This document shows, piece by piece, positions 1 through 8,061 of a stretch of DNA of 64,000 nucleotides (its first letter is position 1; every line of letters starts with the position of its first letter). The notes under the pieces are model-generated. The model saw nothing but the letters and a program-made list of their open reading frames with translations. It made no database searches and was not told where the DNA came from. The position numbers and the translations under genes were made by a program. The DNA comes from Conexibacter sp. CPCC 206217. Lineage in GTDB: Bacteria > Actinomycetota > Thermoleophilia > Solirubrobacterales > Solirubrobacteraceae. The DNA lies in contig NZ_JAUTDO010000004.1 of assembly GCF_030646165.1 (NCBI RefSeq), forward strand, positions 62,001 to 126,000, written 5' to 3'.

Positions 1-622
1 TGACCGCGATGCGGTGCCCCATCGTCATCGCCTCGAGCTGGTCGTGGGTCACGTAGATCGTGGTGACGCCCAGCTCGCGCTGCAGGGTCATCACCTCGAC
101 GCGCATCTGCCCGCGCAGCTTCGCGTCGAGGTTCGACAGCGGCTCGTCCATCGCGAAGACCTTCGGCCGGCGCACGATCGCGCGACCCATCGCGACCCGC
201 TGGCGCTGGCCGCCCGACAGCCGCCCGGGGCGGCGGTCGATCAGCGCCTCCAGCCCGAGCCGCGTCGCGACGTGCTCGACCGTCGCGCGGACCTCCTTGC
301 GCGGCATGCCCTGCGCCCGCAGCGGGAACGCGATGTTCTCGAACACCGTCATGTGCGGGTACAGCGCGTAGCTCTGGAAGATCATCGCCACGTCCCGCGC
401 CTTCGGTGCCAGGTCGTTGACGACCCGCCCGTCGATGCTGATCTCGCCCGACGTGATCTGCTCGAGCCCGGCGACCATGCGCAGCGCAGTGGTCTTGCCG
501 CAGCCCGACGGGCCGACGAAGACGAGCAGCTCCCCGTCGGGAATGGTCAGGTCGAGCGCTTGCACCGCCGTCGTTCCGTCGGGGTAGACCTTGCCCACCC
601 CGTTGAAGCTCACCATCGCCAT
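1..622 (-). CDS. ABC transporter ATP-binding protein, MsmK/UgpC type (3' end beyond window)
   Basis: This is the nucleotide-binding subunit that would energise the carbohydrate-type importer encoded upstream; only the first 207 residues lie in the window. Visible motifs in order are Walker A (GPSGCGKTT), the Q-loop (FQSYALYPH), the signature (LSGGQRQRVAMGRA), Walker B (FAMDEPLSNLD) and the H-loop (VTHDQ). The spacing and sequence are those of the MalK/MsmK/UgpC family, which normally continues into a C-terminal TOBE/OB domain, here off the left edge. The start ATG at 622 lies 8 bases after the cupin stop, so it is the third gene of the binding protein-cupin-ATPase operon. No permease gene is visible; permeases are expected further left. 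The specific sugar cannot be told from this subunit. Confidence 0.93.
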   Translation of the reverse strand, partial: MAMVSFNGVGKVYPDGTTAVQALDLTIPDGELLVFVGPSGCGKTTALRMVAGLEQITSGEISIDGRVVNDLAPKARDVAMIFQSYALYPHMTVFENIAFPLRAQGMPRKEVRATVEHVATRLGLEALIDRRPGRLSGGQRQRVAMGRAIVRRPKVFAMDEPLSNLDAKLRGQMRVEVMTLQRELGVTTIYVTHDQLEAMTMGHRIAV

Positions 623-630
623 CGCGTCGT

Positions 631-1518
631 TCAGCGCTCCCGGCGCTCGAGCGTGACGGGCACGTCCCACGGGTTCTCGGGCGAGGTCTGCCAGCGCGGC
701 GGCGGGACGTTGATGGTGAGATGCGTCTCGGTCTCGGTGCCGATCGCGCCGTTGCCGTGCGGCACGCCGGGCGGGATCGCGACGAGCGTGTGCGGTCCCA
801 CCTCGTGGTGCTCGAATCCGATCTCGACCCCGAGCGTGCCCTCCGTGACGTAGTAGAACTGGTGGAACTCGTGCACGTGCAGCCCCATGCCGCGCGCGAC
901 GCCGGGCTGCGACTTCAGCACGAACCACATCAGCTCGTTCGAGTCGGGGAACGCGGCGTCGAACTTGCCGGAAGGCTCCGACAGGAAGTGGCCGCGGGTC
1001 CCGGGCTGGGACTCCGGCCACTCGTCGGGTCGCAGGTGGGCGACGCTGCCTCCCGGCGCCCACGTGCCCGGGTCTCCCGCCCACTCCATGAACGTCCGGC
1101 CGATTCCCATGCCGGGGGCGATGACCTCGAGGTGCAGCTCGCGCTCGGTACCCGGGTTGCGATGCTTGTGCGGCGTTCCCGCGGGGATGTGCGCGACCGA
1201 GCCCGCGTTCAGGATGTGGGTCTCCTGCCCCAGGCGCAGCTCCATCGTCCCTTCCAGGACGTAGAAGAACTGGTCCATGCCGTGCGAGTGCGGCGGCGGT
1301 CCGAGCCTGCCGGGCGCGTTGCCGCAGAGCGTCAGCATGACCTCCGAGGAGAGGTGCAGCTGGATCGCGAAGAACATGTCGTCTGGCGCGAGCGACAGGT
1401 CGACCGGGCGCACGAAACCGGTCTCGGCCGGGTTCACGATCCCCGGGGCGACCGCGCCGCCCTGCGACCAGTCGGGCTCGCCGACGAACATCGGATTGCT
1501 GGTGCGAGTCGAGCTCAT
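631..1518 (-). CDS. Two-domain cupin protein
   Basis: A 295-residue protein with two successive cupin beta-barrel halves. The first half contains a histidine-rich stretch (PPPHSHGMDQFFYVLEG) followed by PAGTPHKHRNPG. The second half repeats the pattern (LHVHEFHQFYYVTEG, then PPGVPHGNG). These HxH...E...H sets are the usual metal ligands of cupins, so both halves could bind metal. Bicupins include gentisate- and quercetin-dioxygenase-like enzymes and sugar isomerases; the sequence does not let me choose. The ATG at 1518 overlaps the stop of the binding-protein gene in an ATGA, so translation is coupled. Its place inside a sugar ABC operon suggests that it acts on, or senses, the imported compound. 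Confidence 0.85.
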   Translation of the reverse strand: MSSTRTSNPMFVGEPDWSQGGAVAPGIVNPAETGFVRPVDLSLAPDDMFFAIQLHLSSEVMLTLCGNAPGRLGPPPHSHGMDQFFYVLEGTMELRLGQETHILNAGSVAHIPAGTPHKHRNPGTERELHLEVIAPGMGIGRTFMEWAGDPGTWAPGGSVAHLRPDEWPESQPGTRGHFLSEPSGKFDAAFPDSNELMWFVLKSQPGVARGMGLHVHEFHQFYYVTEGTLGVEIGFEHHEVGPHTLVAIPPGVPHGNGAIGTETETHLTINVPPPRWQTSPENPWDVPVTLERRER

Positions 1519-2843
1519 CTGCCGTACGTGCTGTCGAGGTCGGCGAGGATGTCGTCGACCGTCTTCTGGCCCGTCAGCAGGCCGGCGAGATCGGTCGAGA
1601 GCGTCGCGTTGGTCGAGGCCGACTTCCAGTCGTTGGGCTGGCCGACGACGTTGTTGCCGCCCGGCTCGAGGTTGGCGCTCAGCGGTGCCATGAACTCCGG
1701 GAACGTGCCCGCCTCGAAATCCGCCGGCGCGACCGTCTGCTGCACCTCGTTGTAGGCGCGGCTCCCGTCGAGCGTCGCGACGAAGTCGATGAACTGCTCG
1801 GCGAGCGCTCTGTTCTTCGACTTCGCGTTCATCGCGACGAGCGGATCGACCTGGACCGACAGGAAGGTGGTGTCCGGACCGTCGCCGGGCAGCGGGGCGA
1901 CCGACCAGTCGAACGTCGGTTTGGCGGCGAGGACGGTCGCCAGCTGCGGCTGGATGATCGGGTACATGAGCGCCTTGCCGCTGGCGAACCGCGCGGTCGC
2001 GGCCTCGCGCGAGGTGCCCGCGACGCCGCTGTCGAAGCAGCCGGCCTCCTTCAGGTCGACGATCCGCTGCAGAGCCGTGCGCCAGCCCTTGGACTCGGCG
2101 AACGTCGTTCTGTCCGCGTTGCGCTGTCTGATCCACTGCGGGTCCGGACCGTCGACGTAATTGGGCAGCAGCATGCCCATGAGGTTGACCAGGTCGGGCG
2201 GGAAGCCTCCGCCGATCGCCACCGGCGTCAGGCCCTTGTCGGTGATCGTCTCGCACATCGACATGAGCTCGTCCATCGTGGCCGGCGGATTCAGGCCCAG
2301 CTCTCTGAATTTGTCCTCGTTCGTGAGCATGAACGAAGTGAAGACGCCGTTGACCAGCGCGTAGACGCTCCCGTCGTGGGAGACCACGTCCCTGTACGCG
2401 CCGGAGACGTCCTTCGCCCACGGCCGGTCGTCGAGGTTCGCGATGATCCCTCTTGCCGCCGCGTTCTGAAGCGACAGGGCGAGCGAGGAGCCGGGCGGCA
2501 CGTAGAAGACGTCCGGTCCCGCGTTGGCCTGCAGCTGCGTGGAGACGAGCTGGAAGAACGACGCGAACGGAGCGAACGTCGCCTTCACGTCGACGTCGGG
2601 ATTGGCCGCCTTGAAGTCGTCGATGACCTTCTGCCAGCCGGCCTGCGCCGTTGCGGGGAAGGCGACCTTCAGGGTGCCGGAGCTGGCAGAACCGGAACTG
2701 GCCGTTGTCCCGCCGTCGCTGTCGCTGCTGCTGCCGCACGCGGCAACGCCGACCGACACCGCCGCCGCGAGCAGCAGCGCGGCGACGCGCCTCCCCGTTC
2801 GGCCGGCAGCGGGCGCACGTCCGCCCCACAGATCTCGTCGCAT
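1515..2843 (-). CDS. ABC transporter substrate-binding lipoprotein, family 1 (carbohydrate type)
   Basis: A 442-residue extracellular solute-binding protein. The N-terminus has arginines, a hydrophobic stretch and a lipobox ending in VAAC, followed by a Ser/Asp/Gly-rich tether, so it should be a lipoprotein. The mature part has family-1 features such as FKAANPDVDV near the start and AGPDVFYV about 60 residues into the mature chain. I chose the ATG at 2843 because GGAGAGGGAGAG lies just upstream. An in-frame start further up at 2999 would run across the divergent regulator start and put 52 residues in front of the signal peptide. It is the first gene of the operon with the cupin and ATPase, divergent from the IclR gene, and probably controlled by it. 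Confidence 0.92.
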   Translation of the reverse strand: MRRDLWGGRAPAAGRTGRRVAALLLAAAVSVGVAACGSSSDSDGGTTASSGSASSGTLKVAFPATAQAGWQKVIDDFKAANPDVDVKATFAPFASFFQLVSTQLQANAGPDVFYVPPGSSLALSLQNAAARGIIANLDDRPWAKDVSGAYRDVVSHDGSVYALVNGVFTSFMLTNEDKFRELGLNPPATMDELMSMCETITDKGLTPVAIGGGFPPDLVNLMGMLLPNYVDGPDPQWIRQRNADRTTFAESKGWRTALQRIVDLKEAGCFDSGVAGTSREAATARFASGKALMYPIIQPQLATVLAAKPTFDWSVAPLPGDGPDTTFLSVQVDPLVAMNAKSKNRALAEQFIDFVATLDGSRAYNEVQQTVAPADFEAGTFPEFMAPLSANLEPGGNNVVGQPNDWKSASTNATLSTDLAGLLTGQKTVDDILADLDSTYGR

Positions 2844-2862
2844 GTCTCTCCCTCTCCGGAGT

Positions 2863-2901
2863 GTCTCACTATGCAAGACGTCGTCTCGCAGTTTGTGAGA
2901 C
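2863..2901. promoter_or_regulatory. Candidate IclR operator in divergent promoter region
   Basis: The 109-base gap between the binding-protein gene and the IclR gene contains GTCTCAC at 2863-2869 and its exact inverse GTGAGAC at 2895-2901. A further GTCTC at 2883-2887 forms a tighter inverted repeat with GAGAC at 2897-2901. IclR-family proteins bind imperfect palindromes between divergent genes, so this is the natural operator candidate. Binding is inferred only. Confidence 0.45.
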
Positions 2902-2952
2902 GCTATCCGACATGCTGCGACGCTGCAACTCAATCCGTAGGCTTGGTGCCCC

Positions 2953-3678
2953 ATGGCGACGACCCCGCACATCCAGTCGATCGAGCGCGCGGTGCGCATC
3001 CTCGGCTTGTTCGACCACCAGGAACCACACCTCTCGCTGCCTCAGCTCACCGAGCGCTCAGCGCTCGGCCGGGCGTCGACGCATCGCTACGTGACGGCGC
3101 TGCGGCGCGAAGGACTGCTCCGCTACGACGCGGCGCGCAACGTCTACTCGCTCGGCCCGCGCATCCTCGGCCTCGCCTCGGTCGCGGTCGCGAGCCTGCG
3201 CGTCGTCGCGATCGCGGGCCAGCACATGGATCGCCTCGCGTACGACCTCAACGAGACGATCGTGCTGTCGGTCGCCGACGGCCAGGTCGCGACGGTGGCG
3301 CGCGTGAGCGAGGCACCGCGGCGATCGGTGCTGATCTCGCCGCGACTGGGGATGCGGCTCGACCCGGTGAGCTCCGCGCAAGGAGTGCTCATCACCGCGC
3401 TCACGACCGACGGCGCGACGCTCGCGCCGGAGGTGCTCGAGCGCGTGCGAGCGACGCGAATCGCCACCTTGGTCGACGGCAACTTCGGAGTGCTCGCGGC
3501 ACCGGTCTTCCAGGGTGACACGCTCGTCGCCACGATGGCGGTGCTCGGCCTGCCCGACGACGTGTCCGAGACCGCGACGGAAAAGGTCGAGGCACTGCGG
3601 CGGGCGGCGCAGGACGTCTCCGCCGAGCTGGGCGGCACGGACGGCGAGGGGGCCGCGCTGCCGGCGGCTGCAACCTGA
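2953..3678 (+). CDS. IclR family transcriptional regulator
   Basis: A 241-residue protein of usual IclR length. The N-terminal winged helix-turn-helix covers about residues 5-60 (SIERAVRILGLF at its start, SLPQLTERSALGRASTHRYV as the recognition region). The C-terminal IclR effector domain follows; DEXXIVLSVADG-like and GFGVLAAPVF-like segments are seen as NETIVLSVADG and GNFGVLAAPVF. It is transcribed away from the sugar-ABC operon, so it probably controls that operon and itself through the inverted repeat in the shared promoter. The effector ligand is not evident. The last 15 residues are Ala/Gly-rich and nonconserved. Confidence 0.93.
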   Translation: MATTPHIQSIERAVRILGLFDHQEPHLSLPQLTERSALGRASTHRYVTALRREGLLRYDAARNVYSLGPRILGLASVAVASLRVVAIAGQHMDRLAYDLNETIVLSVADGQVATVARVSEAPRRSVLISPRLGMRLDPVSSAQGVLITALTTDGATLAPEVLERVRATRIATLVDGNFGVLAAPVFQGDTLVATMAVLGLPDDVSETATEKVEALRRAAQDVSAELGGTDGEGAALPAAAT

Positions 3679-3742
3679 GCGTCCATCGGTCGTCAAGGAG
3701 CTCTCCTCTCTCTCCCGCTCTTTCGCCCTCCCTCCGCGAATG

Positions 3743-3754
3743 ATCCTATAGGAT
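3743..3754. promoter_or_regulatory. Perfect 12-bp palindrome ATCCTATAGGAT upstream of SDR gene
   Basis: ATCCTATAGGAT is a perfect palindrome in an AT-rich patch 43 bases before the SDR start. It contains TAGGAT, which could act as a -10 element, so a protein bound here would block transcription. The shape resembles operators of FadR-type GntR regulators, but no such gene is adjacent. The nearest GntR gene in the window is 23 kb away. Confidence 0.45.
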
Positions 3755-3797
3755 TTCAGTAGAGCTTATTGTGTCTGATCTGGTGGGGAGAAATGCC

Positions 3798-4556
3798 ATG
3801 GATCTCGGGTTGACCGACAAGGTCGTCGTCGTCACCGGCGGCGCTTCGGGGATCGGACGAGCCACCGTGGAGGCGTTCACCCGCGTCGGCGCGCGGGCGA
3901 TCGCGCTGGATCGCGACCCGGAAGCGCTCGCGCGCCTGGCCGCCGAGACCGACGGCGTCGAGACGCGTGAGCTCGACGTGACGTCGGCCGCCGACGTGGA
4001 CGCGGCCATCGACGCCGTCGTCGAGCGTCACGGGCGCATCGACGTCGCCGTCAACAACGCCGGCATCTCGCGCGGGCTCGGCTGGTTTCACGACACCGAC
4101 GAGTCGCATTGGGACGCCGTCATCGACGTCAACCTCAAGGGCATCTGGCTGTGCATGCGCGCCGAACTGCGCCACATGTACGCGCGGAGAGCGGGCGTGA
4201 TCGTCAACACCGCGTCCGCCGCGGGTCTGCGCGGGGCCCCGGGCGTCGCCCACTACGTCGCCTCCAAGCACGGAGTGATCGGCCTGACGCGGACCGCCGC
4301 GCTCGAGTACGCCCCGCTGGGGATCCGCATCAACGCGATCGCTCCCGGCACCGTCGACACCGCGATGTCCGACTCGTTCGCAGAGGCGCGCCGCGCCGAT
4401 CCGTTCGCCGATGCGCTCGTCCGCCAGCCCCACCCGCTGCGGGCGGCGGCAGCGGCCGACGAGGTCGCCGACGGCATCCTCTACCTGGCCGGCGACCTCT
4501 CGACGTTCGTGACGGGCTCGGTCCTGTCCGTGGACGGCGGCTTCACGGCCCAGTAG
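3798..4556 (+). CDS. SDR family oxidoreductase
   Basis: A 252-residue classical short-chain dehydrogenase. The cofactor motif TGGASGIG lies near residue 13, NNAG near residue 85, catalytic Ser in NTASAAG, and the YVASK catalytic Tyr/Lys pair. The C-terminal FVTGSVLSVDGG is the usual family end. An acidic residue after the second strand (ALDRDPEA) suggests NAD(H) rather than NADP(H). I chose ATG 3798 because GGGGAG is placed 8 bases upstream; an earlier in-frame start at 3771 has no such site. The substrate is unknown; the closest named relatives are sugar-acid and secondary-alcohol dehydrogenases. Confidence 0.9.
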   Translation: MDLGLTDKVVVVTGGASGIGRATVEAFTRVGARAIALDRDPEALARLAAETDGVETRELDVTSAADVDAAIDAVVERHGRIDVAVNNAGISRGLGWFHDTDESHWDAVIDVNLKGIWLCMRAELRHMYARRAGVIVNTASAAGLRGAPGVAHYVASKHGVIGLTRTAALEYAPLGIRINAIAPGTVDTAMSDSFAEARRADPFADALVRQPHPLRAAAAADEVADGILYLAGDLSTFVTGSVLSVDGGFTAQ

Positions 4557-4580
4557 GCCGGCCGCCGCCACGGGCCGGCC
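4556..4580. terminator. Bidirectional terminator hairpin between SDR and pntB
   Basis: Perfect inverted repeat GGCCGGCC (4556-4563) and GGCCGGCC (4573-4580) with a 9-base loop, exactly in the 31-base gap between two converging genes. There is no T-run on either side, as is common in very GC-rich actinobacteria. Confidence 0.6.
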
Positions 4581-4587
4581 GCAGCCG

Positions 4588-6036
4588 TCAGGCCGGAACG
4601 CGCGCCGCGGCGAGCGCGGCGACGATCTCGTCGACCTTCGTCTTCGCGTCGCCGAACAGCATCTGCGTGTTCTCGCGGAAGAACAGCGGGTTCTGGACGC
4701 CGGCGTAGCCGGACGCCATCGAGCGCTTGAAGACGATCACGTTGCGCGCCTCCCACACTCTCAGCACCGGCATGCCGGCGATCGGGCTGCTCGGGTCCTC
4801 GGTCGCCGGGTTGACGGTGTCGTTGGCGCCGATCACGAGGACGACGTCGGTCTCGGCGAAGTCGTCGTTGATCTCGTCCATCTCGAGCACGATGTCGTAT
4901 GGCACCTTCGCCTCGGCGAGCAGCACGTTCATGTGGCCCGGCAGGCGACCGGCGACCGGGTGCACGCCGAAGCGGACCTCGATGCCGCGCTCGCGCAACT
5001 GGCGCGTCAGCTCCGCGACCGGGTACTGCGCCTGCGCGACCGCCATGCCGTAGCCGGGCGTGATGATGACCGAGCTGGCCTCGGTCAGCAGCTCGGCCGC
5101 GCTGACCGCGTCGATCTCGCGGTGCTCGCCGTAGTCGGTGTCGGCCGAGGCCGGGGCCTCGATGCCGAAGCCGCCCGCGATCACGGAGATGAACGAGCGG
5201 TTCATCGCCTCGCACATGATGTAGGAGAGGTAGGCACCGGAGGAGCCGACGAGCGCGCCGGTCACGATCAGCAGGTCGTTGTTGAGCAGGAAGCCCGACG
5301 CCGCCGCGGCCCAGCCCGAGTAGGAGTTGAGCATCGAGACGACGACCGGCATGTCGCCGCCGCCGATCGAGGCGACGAGGTGCCAGCCGAGCGCGAGCGC
5401 GAGCACGGTGACCGCGATCAGCAGCGGGAGGCTCGGCGAGATCACGAAGAAGACCGTCAGCACGACGAACGCCGCGAGCGCGCCGAGGTTGAGGTAGTTC
5501 TTGCCCGGCAGCGTCAGCGGCGCCGACTTGATTCTCGCCGACAGCTTCAGGTAGGCGACGATCGAGCCGGTGAAGGTGACCGCGCCGATGAAGATGCCGA
5601 TGAAGACCTCGGCGTGGTGGATGTCGAGCAGCGAGCCGATGACCTCGGTCTGGCCGGCGTTGTCCTCGACGGAGAAGTAGCCGCTCCAGCCGACCAGCAC
5701 GGCGGCGAGGCCGACGAAGCTGTGCAGCAGCGCGATCAGCTCGGGCATGCCGGTCATCTCGACGACGCGCGCCCGCCACAGCCCGATAGCGGCGCCGATG
5801 ACGACCGCTATGACGAGCAGGACGATCGCGACCGTCTCGGCGTGCTCGGTCGCGACGCCGATCGTGGCGGCCAGCGCGATCGCCATGCCGGCGATTCCGA
5901 ACGCGACGCCCTGACGGGCCGACTCGTGTCTGGACAGCCCTGCGAGCGAGAGGATGAACAGCAGCGCCGCGACGATGTAGGACGCGGTCGCGATCGACTG
6001 TGCGTCGATGCTGGCGGTGACGAGAGATGCGGTCAT
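4588..6036 (-). CDS. pntB: NAD(P) transhydrogenase subunit beta
   Basis: A 482-residue integral membrane subunit of the proton-translocating transhydrogenase, which exchanges hydride between NADH and NADP+. The N-terminal half has about eight to nine hydrophobic helices, including the conserved [17 protein letters not shown] segment. The C-terminal third is the NADP-binding domain III, with [21 protein letters not shown] and [21 protein letters not shown], both diagnostic of PntB. Length matches the family (about 460-480). It starts 3 bases after the pntA stop, so the two are cotranscribed. Its role here is NADPH supply. Confidence 0.97.
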   Translation of the reverse strand: MTASLVTASIDAQSIATASYIVAALLFILSLAGLSRHESARQGVAFGIAGMAIALAATIGVATEHAETVAIVLLVIAVVIGAAIGLWRARVVEMTGMPELIALLHSFVGLAAVLVGWSGYFSVEDNAGQTEVIGSLLDIHHAEVFIGIFIGAVTFTGSIVAYLKLSARIKSAPLTLPGKNYLNLGALAAFVVLTVFFVISPSLPLLIAVTVLALALGWHLVASIGGGDMPVVVSMLNSYSGWAAAASGFLLNNDLLIVTGALVGSSGAYLSYIMCEAMNRSFISVIAGGFGIEAPASADTDYGEHREIDAVSAAELLTEASSVIITPGYGMAVAQAQYPVAELTRQLRERGIEVRFGVHPVAGRLPGHMNVLLAEAKVPYDIVLEMDEINDDFAETDVVLVIGANDTVNPATEDPSSPIAGMPVLRVWEARNVIVFKRSMASGYAGVQNPLFFRENTQMLFGDAKTKVDEIVAALAAARVPA

Positions 6037-6039
6037 GGA

Positions 6040-7572
6040 TCAGCCTCTGTTGAACATGCCGAGCATGCGCCGGGTCACGGCGAAGCCGCCGAAGACGTTG
6101 ATCGATGCGAGCAGGATCGCGATCGTCGAGAGGACGCGGATCTTGGCGTCGTCGTGCTCGCCGAGCTGGAGGATCGCGCCGACGACGATGATGCCCGAGA
6201 TCGCGTTCGTGACCGACATCAGCGGCGTGTGCAGCGCGTGGTGGACCTTGCCGATCACGTAGTAGCCGACGACGATCGCCAGCATCAGCACGGTGAAGTG
6301 GCTCGGCAGCGGGTCGGGCGCGAACGCGTTGACCGCCCACAGCGCCAGCAGACCGAGCGATATCACGGCGTATCTGACCCACGCCGGGCGCGGCTCCTTG
6401 ACCGGCGCGGCCACGGCTCTCGCCGGCTCGGGTCTCGCGGCCGGCGCGGCAGAGACCTGCACCGGCGGCGGCGGCCACGTTCTCTCGCCGTCGCGCACGA
6501 CCGTCATCGAGCGCTGGACGACGTCGTCGAAGTCGAGCGTCAGCTGCCCGTCTCTCTCCGGCGTCAGCAGCTTCATCAGGTTGACGAGGTTCGTGCCGTA
6601 GAGCTGCGAGGCCTGCGCGGGCAGACGGCCGGCGAGGTCGGTGTAGCCGATGATCGTGACGCCGTTGTCGGTCACGATCGCCTTGCCGGGGACCGAGCCC
6701 TCGACGTTGCCGCCCATCGCGGCGGCCATGTCGACGATCACCGAGCCCGATCTCATCAGCGCGACCTGCTCGGCGGTCATCAGCTTCGGCGCCGGGCGGC
6801 CCGGGATCAGCGCCGTCGTGATGATGATGTCGACGTCCTTGGCCTGCTCGGTGTACAGCTCGGCGGCGAGGCGGTTGTAGTCGTCGCTGGTCGCTCTCGC
6901 GTAGCCGTCGCTGGAGACTTCCAGCTCCATCACGGCGAGGAACTCGCCGCCGAGCGATCTGACCTGGTCGGCGACCTCGGGACGCGGGTCGGTCGCGCGC
7001 ACGATCGCGCCGAGGCTGTTGGCGGCGCCGATCGCGGCGAGTCCGGCGACGCCGGCGCCCGCGATAAGCACCTTCGCCGGCGGGACCTTGCCAGCCGCCG
7101 TCACCTGGCCGGTGAAGAAGCGGCCGAAGACGTGCGCGGCCTCGATCACGGCGCGGTAGCCGGCGATGTTGGCCATGCTGGAGAGCACGTCGAGCGACTG
7201 CGCGCGGCTGATGCGCGGCACCGCGTCCATCGCGAGCGCGGTGATCGGCCGCTGCGCGAGCGCGTCGACCAGTTCCGGTCTGAGCGCGGGCTGCAGCAGC
7301 GCGACGATCGTCGCGCCGTCCTTCAGCTTCGCGATCTCGTCGACGGTCGGTCCGTTGACGCGCAGCAGGACGTCCGCCAGCCACGCCTGCTCGGCGGACC
7401 CGACGTCCGCTCCCGCGGCCGCGTACGCGGCGTCCTCGAAGCTGGCGAGCGCGCCGGCGCCAGCCTCGATCGTCACGTCATATCCAAGTCCCACAAGCTG
7501 TCTGACCGTCGCCGGGGTCGCGGCGACGCGTGTCTCCCCAACAGTGGTCTCGCGGGGCACTCCGATGAGCAT
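6040..7572 (-). CDS. pntA: NAD(P) transhydrogenase subunit alpha
   Basis: A 510-residue alpha subunit, the length of the single-chain PntA of enterobacteria. Domain I begins with IGVPRE and contains the NAD-binding GAGVAGLAAIGAANSLGA and GRPAPKLMT segments. A proline/alanine-rich linker (about residues 375-415) leads to a domain with four predicted membrane helices, including VIGKVHHALHTPLMSVTNAISG. The start at 7572 begins the conserved domain directly and has GAGGAG upstream. The same frame stays open another 115 codons upstream, but that part is Arg/Ala-rich and unlike PntA, so I reject it. Confidence 0.95.
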   Translation of the reverse strand: MLIGVPRETTVGETRVAATPATVRQLVGLGYDVTIEAGAGALASFEDAAYAAAGADVGSAEQAWLADVLLRVNGPTVDEIAKLKDGATIVALLQPALRPELVDALAQRPITALAMDAVPRISRAQSLDVLSSMANIAGYRAVIEAAHVFGRFFTGQVTAAGKVPPAKVLIAGAGVAGLAAIGAANSLGAIVRATDPRPEVADQVRSLGGEFLAVMELEVSSDGYARATSDDYNRLAAELYTEQAKDVDIIITTALIPGRPAPKLMTAEQVALMRSGSVIVDMAAAMGGNVEGSVPGKAIVTDNGVTIIGYTDLAGRLPAQASQLYGTNLVNLMKLLTPERDGQLTLDFDDVVQRSMTVVRDGERTWPPPPVQVSAAPAARPEPARAVAAPVKEPRPAWVRYAVISLGLLALWAVNAFAPDPLPSHFTVLMLAIVVGYYVIGKVHHALHTPLMSVTNAISGIIVVGAILQLGEHDDAKIRVLSTIAILLASINVFGGFAVTRRMLGMFNRG

Positions 7573-8061
7573 CGAGATCTCAGACTCCTCGTGACAACGA
7601 CATTCGGCTTTGAGAACGCGGATCCTAAGGGCGCGAACCCCGGCGCGGCCACCCGGGAGAGGCAGGCAGGGCCAAAAGGAAATCAGCCTACCGTCGCGAA
7701 GGGCGTCGGTTGTCGCGCAGACCGCCGTGCGCGGCGTGAACGTGACGCGCGGGCTGACCTTCAGCCTGCCGGCCTTCGTCAGCGCCGTTCTCATCGCCGC
7801 GGTCGGCGCGACGCCGTTTGCGACGCCGGCCGCGGCGCTCAGCCACGCACAAGGCGACCACACCCGCGCACGCCGTGAAGCTATCCTGGCGCATCGACGC
7901 TTTGCGGCAGTTGTCATTGCGTTGCAGTTGATCTACGGATCAACTGACTACTGCCGGCCACGTTCGTGGCCGGCGCCACCTCGCCTCCCTTCGTCGCCTC
8001 GCGGTCGGTCCGGACGCCGTCCATCTCGCGCAGGCCCTGGATCGGCGGCGCGTCCGAACGA
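7573..8061. other. Intergenic region, no confident gene
   Basis: This 489-base gap separates two minus-strand units. It holds the pntA leader and promoter (no convincing -35/-10 pair found) and the terminator hairpins of the pst-linked unit. A plus-strand frame opening at a GTG near 7738 would encode a peptide that looks like a signal peptide (PAFVSAVLIAAVGATPFATPAAALSHA), but it lacks a ribosome binding site and runs on antisense into the next gene. I do not call it a gene. Confidence 0.5.
7926..7974 (-). terminator. Tandem hairpins ending the pst-linked operon
   Basis: Two perfect stem-loops lie 88-136 bases past the stop of the phosphoesterase-like gene. GCCGGCCAC/GTGGCCGGC spans 7953-7974 (9-bp stem, 4-base loop). 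AGTTGATC/GATCAACT spans 7926-7945 (8-bp stem, 4-base loop). There is no clear U-run. The second, AT-richer palindrome could also be a protein site. Confidence 0.55.

Noticed and set aside
4933..7878. A 981-codon plus-strand frame across pntAB.
   Set aside because: Low-complexity Arg/Asp-rich shadow; pntA and pntB on the other strand have full family motifs.
7573..7917. A 115-codon N-terminal extension of pntA.
   Set aside because: Family domain I begins at the ATG at 7572. The extension is Arg/Ala-rich, unlike PntA, and has no ribosome binding site.
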